In this document: in pieces, positions 25,966 through 33,084 of the stretch
Layout of the letters: every line of letters begins with the position of its first letter
Numbering within the stretch: the stretch's first letter is position 1
DNA from: Saprospiraceae bacterium
Lineage (GTDB): Bacteria > Bacteroidota > Bacteroidia > Chitinophagales > Saprospiraceae
Length of the DNA: 64,000 nt
Direction of reading: 5' to 3'
NCBI GenBank assembly: GCA_016715985.1
Contig: JADJXD010000001.1
Coordinates: 3,596,001 to 3,660,000, forward strand
Made by a program: the position numbers and the translations under genes
The notes under the pieces: generated by a model
What the model saw: only the letters and a program-made list of their open reading frames with translations
Told to the model about the DNA's origin: nothing
Database searches by the model: none

Positions 25966-26187
25966 ATCGTCTGAATAGAAATCACTCATTCTAGGAGATA
26001 ACGAAATTGGAACATCTTCAAACAACAATCGCCTCATGGCTTCATAATAGATAAATCTTATCTCTGAATCGCTCAATGATAAGTCATCTTTTATTACATC
26101 AGATGGCACAATGGCATTTTGAGCTTTACATGATACAATTATTAAAAGCACCATTGCCAAAGTCATTATTTTTCTTATTCCAAACAT
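25495..26187 (-). CDS. Island lipoprotein, intact copy
   Basis: 230 residues. The signal peptide MFGIRKIMTLAMVLLIIVSC ends in a lipobox. The mature protein contains FSFAPPIIGFVKFSDIIISE, similar in pattern to the lipoprotein at 10978-11604 (FCFSPLIPIRKKDIFEIW), so it may belong to the same broad group of candidate immunity lipoproteins. No large peptidase-like gene lies upstream here; the next gene upstream is over 700 bp away and on the other strand. Function unknown. Confidence 0.7.
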   Translation of the reverse strand: MFGIRKIMTLAMVLLIIVSCKAQNAIVPSDVIKDDLSLSDSEIRFIYYEAMRRLLFEDVPISLSPRMSDFYSDDEINCGEKNLEILVSDKTNNEWITYVLNYNKIAVGSILNKSNIFHSMEFYFQPKVYFATIIDTAFSFAPPIIGFVKFSDIIISENGYYYLNCYIVNRFLCEQFDEILHWSNSYTYEIERCTSGFLRFKRIIVGQGEMSSSHGAISTIEILKDTEECR

Positions 26188-26244
26188 AACATATAATTTT
26201 AATTAAAATTTATTAGTCGAATTATGGATACTTAGAAAAAATTC

Positions 26245-26313
26245 CCTGATGGTCGAAGTTTGTAACTTCGATTTAAGTCTTTTTAATCGAAGGCCGAAGT
26301 TCGCATTGCTTCA
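26245..26313. repeat. Island palindromic repeat A, two copies (26245-26277, 26289-26313)
   Basis: The first has the perfect core TCGAAGTT-TGT-AACTTCGA; the second is diverged (GAAGGCCGAAGTTCGCATTG). These are the rightmost copies seen. Confidence 0.8.
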
Positions 26314-26461
26314 GTCAGGATTAATTCTATAACTTCACAATTTTTACAGTAATAGATTTTTAATTTAATTTCACACTTAAGCAAAGCTAAAAAATATTTT
26401 GTTTTTGGATTAATACTCTGATAAAATTTATTATCAACTTTCTGGATTGCAGCCTATTTCA

Positions 26462-26672
26462 TGCAGGTCGCAAATAAATTTGCAAGGCCATTAAGCTTCC
26501 CGGTTTCGTTAATAATGGGGTTCCAAAATCATTTGGAACTTTTAGATGTTGGTTGCAAATAAATTTGCGGCACCATTAAGGGGGGGCACCTTTCAAAAGG
26601 AGTTTGTTTTATATTTCTTGCCTGCAACTTTCTTCAAGCATTTTTCAAATAAATTTTGAGACACCATTATGG
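26462..26672. repeat. Repeat B, longest copy
   Basis: Its first 120 bp match 16431-16541. It is followed by GTTTGTTTTATATTTCTTGC and CAACTTTCTTCAAGCA, which match the repeat next to the truncated gene at 13150-13222. No gene is supported in 26188-26893. Confidence 0.75.
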
Positions 26673-26893
26673 CGGTCAGCTTCACAATTTGAAAAGTCTA
26701 TTTTCAGAGTTAAATTGTACTTTAAATTAACCCTGTGTATTGGATGTTGGCTGACTTGTGTGGAATGGTGATGTTACAGGCTTGGATTATTGCTTTTATT
26801 TTATAGCGCCCACATCATGAAAGACTTTGATGACATCCATTTAATTTTTAAAAATAATCAGATTGATAATCAAATGAGTCCATATTTATTTTT

Positions 26894-26901
26894 TACTTTT
26901 G
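26894..26901 (+). promoter_or_regulatory. Putative -7 element for the desaturase
   Basis: TACTTTTG matches TAnnTTTG, 21 bp before the ATG at 26922, and lies downstream of the alternative TTG start at 26790. Confidence 0.5.
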
Positions 26902-26921
26902 CTAATCCTAAAATTAACAAA

Positions 26922-27932
26922 ATGCAAAAGGACTTTAATTATTCATCTTCTCCCGAACCTCATATCGAAAGAACCAGAGAAATACTCAAAAAACATCCGG
27001 AGATAAAACAACTTATCGGCAGAAACCAACAGACTATTTATTTTATTGTCGGTATTGTTGCATTGCAGATTGCTATGGCTATCTTGTTGAAAGATCAGAG
27101 CTGGTGGATTGTGTTGATATGTGCTTATGCGATAGGTAGTTTTGCCAATCATGCATTGTTTACACTGATTCATGAATGTACTCACAATCTTGTCTTTAAA
27201 AACAGACTTGCAAATATCTGGGCGGGCATTTTGTGCGATTTGCCCAATGCTATGCCCAGTTCAGTTCAGTTCAGAAAATACCATTTGAAACACCACGCTT
27301 TTCAGGGTCATTATGATATAGATGCAGATATACCCAGTGTGTGGGAAGCCCGGCTGATCGGCAATTCTTTTTTGGGTAAAGCTATATGGCTTTTATTTTA
27401 TCCTATTTTTCAATTGACCCGACCACCCAGATTAAGAGAGATTCAGTTTTCCAGTCAGTGGGTATGGATTGATTCGGCAGTGGTGATTGGTTTTGATATT
27501 TTGCTGGTTTATTTTTTTGGTTGGACACCACTTTTGTATCTGGTAGCTTCGTTCTTCTTTTCAGTGGGTCTGCATCCTTTGGGTGGACGATGGATTCAGG
27601 AACATTACCTGCTCAATGAACCACAAGAAACCTACAGTTATTACGGGCCGTTAAACAAGTTGGCGTTTAATGTAGGTTATCATAACGAACACCATGATTT
27701 CTCATACGTACCATGGAATAAACTTCCGGAAATTCGTCGGATGGCACCGGAGTATTATGATACATTGACTTATCACACATCCTGGTCTAAACTGGTATGG
27801 AGGTTCTTGTCTGACCCTACTATTTCTTTGTTTTCCAGAACAATACGTGATGATCGGGGAAATGTTACCGTCACCAAAGCTTCGGAGAATGATTATCATG
27901 ATCAGATCCAGGTGAAAGAAGCCGTACATTAA
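26922..27932 (+). CDS. Sphingolipid delta-4 desaturase (DEGS-like) family membrane desaturase
   Basis: 336 residues. Di-iron desaturase His boxes: HECTH (84-88), HLKHH (121-125), HNEHH (254-258). The match to eukaryotic dihydroceramide desaturases is specific: REILKKHPEIK near the N-terminus, GLHP, ETYSYYGPLN, FNVGYHNEHHDF, APEYYD and the final TIS-SR pattern. Four to six membrane segments are expected. It would introduce a double bond into the long-chain base of (dihydro)ceramide-type lipids; Bacteroidota are known to make sphingolipids. Bacterial substrate and position of the double bond are not shown by sequence. The start at 26922 is preferred because the longer frame begins at a TTG upstream of the promoter. 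Confidence 0.88.
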   Translation: MQKDFNYSSSPEPHIERTREILKKHPEIKQLIGRNQQTIYFIVGIVALQIAMAILLKDQSWWIVLICAYAIGSFANHALFTLIHECTHNLVFKNRLANIWAGILCDLPNAMPSSVQFRKYHLKHHAFQGHYDIDADIPSVWEARLIGNSFLGKAIWLLFYPIFQLTRPPRLREIQFSSQWVWIDSAVVIGFDILLVYFFGWTPLLYLVASFFFSVGLHPLGGRWIQEHYLLNEPQETYSYYGPLNKLAFNVGYHNEHHDFSYVPWNKLPEIRRMAPEYYDTLTYHTSWSKLVWRFLSDPTISLFSRTIRDDRGNVTVTKASENDYHDQIQVKEAVH

Positions 27933-28055
27933 TTTTTGAATTAGTATTTTAAACAGTTTGATTTATCACAACGAGTTTACATTTTATATTGTAAACAGCT
28001 AACTATTTTTGTTTTTTCAATTCATAATATTCATCTTTGCCCAAAATAGTAAATT

Positions 28056-28811
28056 ATGAGCAGACAGCAGATAGCAGCAGGTAACTGGAAAATGAACACC
28101 ACTATTTCAGAAGGTCTGAAACTGGCAGGAGAACTTCTTCAGTCACAGAGACAAAATGGTGTACTAACCATTCTGGCAGTTCCTTATACACATCTTTATC
28201 CTTTGTCAGAAGTTTTAAAAGGTATTTCCGATATAAAATTGGCTGCTCAGAATTGTCATCACAAAGATTCAGGAGCATATACCGGTGAGATCTCTCCTTC
28301 TATGTTGGTTGATTTAGGACTTGAATACGTAGTTTTAGGACATTCAGAGAGACGAGCTTATAATCATGAAGGGAATGATTTATTAGCTTTGAAACTAAGG
28401 GCTGCTTTGGGAAAAGGTCTGAAAGTTATCTTTTGTTGTGGGGAAGAGCTCGATATTCGCAAAGCCGGGACTCATATAGCGCATGTATCCGGTCAACTCA
28501 ATGAATCCCTGGCATCTATCTCTGCGCAGGAAATGTCCGAAATAATTATCGCGTATGAGCCTGTATGGGCAATCGGGACAGGGGAGACAGCCACACCTGA
28601 ACAGGCACAGGAAATGCACGCTGCCATCCGTCAGATGTTGAATGAAATGTACAATACCGAAGTTGCTTTAAACACATCAATTCTTTATGGCGGTTCTGTC
28701 AAAGGGTCTAATGCTGAAGAACTTTTTGCACAGCCTGATGTAGATGGAGGATTAGTTGGTGGAGCATCACTCAATGCAGAAGAATTTGCACGCATTATGA
28801 ATGCTTTCTGA
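28056..28811 (+). CDS. tpiA: Triosephosphate isomerase
   Basis: 251 residues, the standard TIM-barrel length. Motifs: AAGNWKMN (Lys12), LGHSERR (catalytic His), AYEPVWAIGTG (catalytic Glu), and the phosphate loops YGGSVKGSN and GGLVGGASL. It interconverts dihydroxyacetone phosphate and glyceraldehyde 3-phosphate in glycolysis. The upstream CATCTTTG resembles the -7 element with one mismatch. Confidence 0.97.
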   Translation: MSRQQIAAGNWKMNTTISEGLKLAGELLQSQRQNGVLTILAVPYTHLYPLSEVLKGISDIKLAAQNCHHKDSGAYTGEISPSMLVDLGLEYVVLGHSERRAYNHEGNDLLALKLRAALGKGLKVIFCCGEELDIRKAGTHIAHVSGQLNESLASISAQEMSEIIIAYEPVWAIGTGETATPEQAQEMHAAIRQMLNEMYNTEVALNTSILYGGSVKGSNAEELFAQPDVDGGLVGGASLNAEEFARIMNAF

Positions 28812-28972
28812 TTTTTTTAGAAGTATTTGGAATAATCATTGACACAAAAATTAGTTTGTAGTTTGGATGAGTATCCTGATTACAAAACGATTCTTCTGCC
28901 TTTACACAAAATTAATCTTAGGAATACATTCTGTTAACAGCACATCTGTATTTTTACAAAAAATATACAGAA

Positions 28973-29122
28973 ATGAATGCAAAAATTATTTTTTCTTTGT
29001 TGATCGTACTTTTGATTGCTTTTCCGGTAAGTGTTTTCCTTTTCTTAGTAAAAAGCATTGAATATTTATTCTCAAAATTAAATTCAGAACAAAAACCTGC
29101 CGGCAGGGAGTGGGCAGTGTAA
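28973..29122 (+). CDS. Possible small membrane protein (49 residues)
   Basis: Begins MNAKIIFSLLIVLLIAFPVS with one long hydrophobic segment (about residues 4-28), then a short charged tail ending AGREWAV. It does not overlap another likely gene and lies between tpiA and the DUF4833 gene. A competing frame at 28867-29061 looks less protein-like. The GCCGGCAGG near its end resembles repeat DNA, so the true C-terminus is uncertain. Confidence 0.4.
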   Translation: MNAKIIFSLLIVLLIAFPVSVFLFLVKSIEYLFSKLNSEQKPAGREWAV

Positions 29123-29254
29123 TGCACAACAAACTAACGATTTAAATATGGTTGAAATTCGTTATTTGAGTTGTCGGTAAACAGAAATAAATCTCTGAAT
29201 CCAAATAATCTTGTGATTTAAATGGCAGAATTAAAATATTAAGAATATTTTTGC

Positions 29255-29809
29255 ATGAAAATGATGTTTGATATGATTTTAAATCAGCTTGAAAAGGAGG
29301 TACCATTATCCCAAGGTGAAGCCGGCAGACCTGCCCATTATCCGAATCCGGAGATGTATCCCAACAGACTTTTTTATATCCAACGCAATCATAACACCAA
29401 CGCAGTAATCTACGAAGCTAATCTGCTATCCGGAGGACTTCTGAATCTGAATGAACCTATAAAAGTCAATTGGATACAATTTGATCAGGACACCGGAAAA
29501 GAGTCTATTCAGGAATTAAATCATATTCAAAAAAAACTGGCCTACGGTTACCACTTTAAAATTATTTCCAATGACCTGATTCAATTTGAGTTTGTATCTT
29601 ACGGTGAAATGAAATTGTATCTCGTAAAATCAGAAAAAGGTACCTTCGAAGTTGTCACCAAAATTTTGGACAGGACTGCCAAACTTACCAATATCTACGT
29701 TTATGCTGAAGACTTAGGTGTTTTTCCACAGGTAAAGTTTGCTGAATTATACGGTATTGATCAGCATTCCAATGACAAATTGTATCAGAAACTTTTACTC
29801 CAAATGTAA
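29255..29809 (+). CDS. DUF4833-type protein
   Basis: 184 residues, no signal peptide. FYIQRNHNTNAVIYEANL near the start, the WIQFDQDTG segment and KLAYGYHFKII follow the pattern of DUF4833 proteins, small beta-rich proteins found widely in Bacteroidota. Their biochemical role is not known to me. The start could be at either of two Met codons (29255, 29261). Confidence 0.65.
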   Translation: MKMMFDMILNQLEKEVPLSQGEAGRPAHYPNPEMYPNRLFYIQRNHNTNAVIYEANLLSGGLLNLNEPIKVNWIQFDQDTGKESIQELNHIQKKLAYGYHFKIISNDLIQFEFVSYGEMKLYLVKSEKGTFEVVTKILDRTAKLTNIYVYAEDLGVFPQVKFAELYGIDQHSNDKLYQKLLLQM

Positions 29810-29925
29810 ATTTACTCATTTCCGATTCATACTTTTGTTGCTTTTTACGTTAAGAATGTAATTCAGATCTGATTTTGATTTTTAATGAGTTCTAAATTTC
29901 AGGTCTTTTACATAAAAATTCTAAT

Positions 29926-30702
29926 ATGACGGGCAGTACTTTTCAAATAAAAAATATATTCACTTACCTGATTTTATGCTGGGTGCTTGTAATATCTTCC
30001 ACACTGAATGCACAAAATAGTGATGAAAAGCCCATCGAGGGTGCAATTTCACTTTTTAGTATTGGTTATGGTGGTGATATTCCGTTTGGAGATATCAAAA
30101 GCAGGTTTGGAAATACGTTGAAATTCACCCTTTCCGGAGAACATATTACCTCCAGTGGCTGGATTTATAATACTGACTTCTTTTTTATGTTTGGAGATAA
30201 AGTGAAAGAAGACCCGATTTCATCTTTCAGAACAACGGAAGGATTCATATTGGGGGATGATGGATTATATGCAGATTTGTTTTTGAGAATGCGGGGAGTT
30301 TATCTGGGTGTTGGTTTCGGAAAATTGTTTCAATTAAGAGAAAATTCCCGATCAGGCATTAAAGCAATCCTGAATGCAGGGGTTTTACAGCATAATATCC
30401 GTTTTGTGGATGAAAGGAATTCAGTGCCACAATTAAGAGCAGACGGACAAAAAGGTTATGACAGACTGACCAGAGGATTTGCGTTGAAAGAAACGATAGC
30501 TTATAAACATTTGAGTCGCAACAGGCTGTTGAATTATGAAATTGCGTTGGATTTTATTCAGGGGTTTACTTCTGAAGTCAGAGCTATAAATTTTGATACA
30601 GGGGCTGGTACCATTCAATCCAGGATGGACCTGATGCTTGGGGTGCGGATTTGTTGGCAACTACCTTTTTATCATACTGCTGTGCAGACTATTTATTATT
30701 AA
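29926..30702 (+). CDS. Secreted or outer-membrane beta-rich protein upstream of waaA
   Basis: 258 residues. A signal peptide (hydrophobic residues 11-28, then NAQN) is followed by alternating beta-strand sequence rich in Gly and aromatics (FSIGYGGDIPFGDIK, GVYLGVGFGKLF, DLMLGVRICWQLPF), suggesting a small beta-barrel. It ends 13 bp before the proposed waaA start, so it is likely in one transcript with the lipid A-core gene and may act in envelope assembly. I cannot name its family. Confidence 0.7.
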   Translation: MTGSTFQIKNIFTYLILCWVLVISSTLNAQNSDEKPIEGAISLFSIGYGGDIPFGDIKSRFGNTLKFTLSGEHITSSGWIYNTDFFFMFGDKVKEDPISSFRTTEGFILGDDGLYADLFLRMRGVYLGVGFGKLFQLRENSRSGIKAILNAGVLQHNIRFVDERNSVPQLRADGQKGYDRLTRGFALKETIAYKHLSRNRLLNYEIALDFIQGFTSEVRAINFDTGAGTIQSRMDLMLGVRICWQLPFYHTAVQTIYY

Positions 30703-30715
30703 GGAAATTTGCAGT

Positions 30716-31966
30716 TTGAAGAACCGGATCATTTTAGCACTTTATACATTTTCAATCAGACTTAGCGATATATTTTTATTTATAGCTTCCCATTTTGATG
30801 ATAAAATCAAAAAGATGGTAACAGGCAGGAAGGAAAGTCTGAAATTTTTTAAGAATCACAAAGAGATTAATAATCAAAGTAAAAATGTATGGTTTCATTG
30901 TGCATCATTGGGTGAGTTTGAGCAGGGCAGGCCTTTAATTGAAAAACTAAAAATGATGCATCCGGACATTAAGGTTTTCCTAAGTTTTTTTTCTCCTTCA
31001 GGATATGAGGTTAGAAAAGAATATCCTTTTGCTGATTTTGTATTTTACCTTCCTTCTGACCTTCCTGAAAATGCTGAAAGTATCATTGCTTCTATCAAAC
31101 CCCAATGGGTGGTTTTTGTAAAATATGAATTTTGGTGGAATACATTACGATGTTTGCATAAAAACCGAACTCCTGTTTTTTTAGTTTCAGGTTTATTCAG
31201 ACAAAATCAATATTTTTTTAATCCTTTCTTGAGTCCTTTCAAAGATATATTAGCCGGATTTTATAAAATTTTTACACAGGATGTAGCATCGTCTGAAATA
31301 TTGGAGGAAAACGGCATTTTAAATTCCATAGCAGTTGGAGATACCCGGATAGACAGAGTTGCAGAATTATCCAAAACTTCAGCGGTTTCTACACGATTAA
31401 AGGAATATGTCCGTGGTAAGAAAGTTATTATTTATGGAAGTGTCTGGGATTCAGATATGCAGGTCATTTCAGATTTTATGAATACATCGGGTCATTATAT
31501 TCATATCATTGCTCCACACGACATTAAGGCTGATAATCTCACAAGACTAAAAAAGTATTTGCCGGAAAATACAGCTCTTTACAGCCATGAAATTTGGCTT
31601 TCCAATATTCTGATTATAAATAACATAGGATTACTCAACCAACTTTACAGTATTGCAGACATAGCGTACATAGGCGGTGGCTTTCACACAGGTATTCACA
31701 ACATCCTTGAACCTGCTGTATTTGAAATTCCAGTGGTTTTCGGCCCCAAATATCATAAGTTCAGAGAGGCTGTAGATTTGATTGAACTCGGAGTAGCGTA
31801 TAGTGTTGTAACAAAAGCAGAATTTGAAGAGACAGTTATTTCTACATTGGATAATCAAGCTAAGTTAAATGAAACAAGCCATAAACTAAGACATTATTTT
31901 GAAAGAAACAGGGGAGCTACTGACAAAATTCTGAAATGTCTTGAAATCCAATTGTTCAATCCTTAA
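30716..31966 (+). CDS. waaA: 3-deoxy-D-manno-octulosonic acid (Kdo) transferase
   Basis: 416 residues from the TTG at 30716, preceded by AAGG. The longer frame to 30638 would overlap the previous gene by 65 bp and adds no family-like sequence. GT30 signature segments: WFHCASLGEFEQGRPLIE, VKYEFWWN and IGGGFHTGIHNILEP. It transfers Kdo from CMP-Kdo to lipid A precursor at the inner membrane; the hydrophobic N-terminus is the expected anchor. It is followed by a heptose kinase gene, consistent with LPS-core synthesis. Confidence 0.9.
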   Translation: MKNRIILALYTFSIRLSDIFLFIASHFDDKIKKMVTGRKESLKFFKNHKEINNQSKNVWFHCASLGEFEQGRPLIEKLKMMHPDIKVFLSFFSPSGYEVRKEYPFADFVFYLPSDLPENAESIIASIKPQWVVFVKYEFWWNTLRCLHKNRTPVFLVSGLFRQNQYFFNPFLSPFKDILAGFYKIFTQDVASSEILEENGILNSIAVGDTRIDRVAELSKTSAVSTRLKEYVRGKKVIIYGSVWDSDMQVISDFMNTSGHYIHIIAPHDIKADNLTRLKKYLPENTALYSHEIWLSNILIINNIGLLNQLYSIADIAYIGGGFHTGIHNILEPAVFEIPVVFGPKYHKFREAVDLIELGVAYSVVTKAEFEETVISTLDNQAKLNETSHKLRHYFERNRGATDKILKCLEIQLFNP

Positions 31967-32007
31967 CCTAAACCTTAATCTCAACCTTAACATCAACCTT
32001 AACATCA
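31967..32007. repeat. Short tandem repeat between waaA and heptose kinase
   Basis: About four degenerate copies of a 12-bp unit of the type CAACCTTAACAT fill the gap up to the ATG at 32008. Confidence 0.6.
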
Positions 32008-32985
32008 ATGACACATACCTTACAACTTCCCGATTTCAGTGACCTGCACATATTAGTTATCGGAGATGTGATGATTGACAGATACTTAACGGGAAAAGTC
32101 AACAGAATCTCACCGGAAGCTCCGGTGCCTGTATTGGAATATAAAAAAAAGGAAAACAGACTGGGTGGTGCTGCAAATGTAGCTTTGAACATAAAAGCTC
32201 TTGGAGCAAGAGTGACAGTGGCAAGTATCAGTGGGAATGATGAAGAAAGCGATATTTTAAATCAGTTATTTTCAAATCATGATATTTCAGATGTCCATCT
32301 CTTAAAATGTGATGGAAGAAAGACAACCGTAAAGACCAGAATTATGGCTGGGGCACAACATCTGTTAAGAATTGATGCGGAAGATAAACATGATATTTCT
32401 CCGGATGAAGAAAATCTTTTTATGGATTTAATCCAAAAAATATCTCTGTCAGATAAAGTTGACGGATTGATTTTACAGGACTACAACAAAGGTTTACTTA
32501 CTAAAAATCTGATTGAAAAATTGATGTATTGGAGTGTTAAGAATCAAATTCCTACTTTTATTGACCCTAAGGAAAAAAATTTTACTGCTTTCAAATCATG
32601 TACCGTTTTTAAGCCCAACAGAAAAGAAATTTCTGAAGCATTGAAATCACCGGCCGAGACGCAGGAACAAATGGCAGAATTAGATAAGCAGTTGCGCTCT
32701 TTAATGAGCCATTCATTTAGTTTTATTACATTATCAAAAGATGGTATCTATATATCTGATGGTATTACGAGCGAGATAGTACCGGCCCGGCCCAGAATAA
32801 TCACGGATGTATGTGGTGCAGGAGACACAGTCATCAGTGTGTTGTCATTATGTTTTCTAAAAGGATTGTCCATGAAGAATATCGCAATAATAGCTAATGC
32901 AGCGGGTGGTCAGGTATGCGAAAAACCGGGAGTCGTGCCTGTTGACAGGACAGAATTAATGAATGAATTGCAATCAAATTATTAA
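32008..32985 (+). CDS. rfaE1: D-glycero-beta-D-manno-heptose-7-phosphate kinase type (PfkB family)
   Basis: 325 residues, PfkB/ribokinase fold. The N-terminal VIGDVMIDRYLTGKVNRISP and EAPVPVLEYKKKENRLGGAA are typical of the kinase half of HldE. The anion-hole motif appears as VCGAGDT. There is no nucleotidyltransferase half, so ADP activation would need a separate protein. It phosphorylates heptose 7-phosphate for LPS core synthesis, which fits its place after waaA. Another PfkB sugar kinase is possible but less likely. Confidence 0.83.
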   Translation: MTHTLQLPDFSDLHILVIGDVMIDRYLTGKVNRISPEAPVPVLEYKKKENRLGGAANVALNIKALGARVTVASISGNDEESDILNQLFSNHDISDVHLLKCDGRKTTVKTRIMAGAQHLLRIDAEDKHDISPDEENLFMDLIQKISLSDKVDGLILQDYNKGLLTKNLIEKLMYWSVKNQIPTFIDPKEKNFTAFKSCTVFKPNRKEISEALKSPAETQEQMAELDKQLRSLMSHSFSFITLSKDGIYISDGITSEIVPARPRIITDVCGAGDTVISVLSLCFLKGLSMKNIAIIANAAGGQVCEKPGVVPVDRTELMNELQSNY

Positions 32986-33084
32986 TTTTGTGTTCTGAAA
33001 GACATTTTGTTTAAAAATTTATTCTTAACTTTATCGCTCTGAAATTTTTTAATTAACAAATAAACCAAAATCAAAATCTTTATT

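Noticed and set aside
8949..26313. CRISPR array interpretation of the repeats
   Set aside because: Repeats are dispersed, palindromic, separated by genes and not regularly spaced, and no cas gene is present.
8949..26313. Classical integron cassette array
   Set aside because: No integrase is seen in the window and the repeats do not show the attC site layout; a cassette-like role remains only a hypothesis.
28867..29061. 64-codon ORF after tpiA
   Set aside because: Overlaps a more protein-like small membrane ORF in another frame and has no convincing start.
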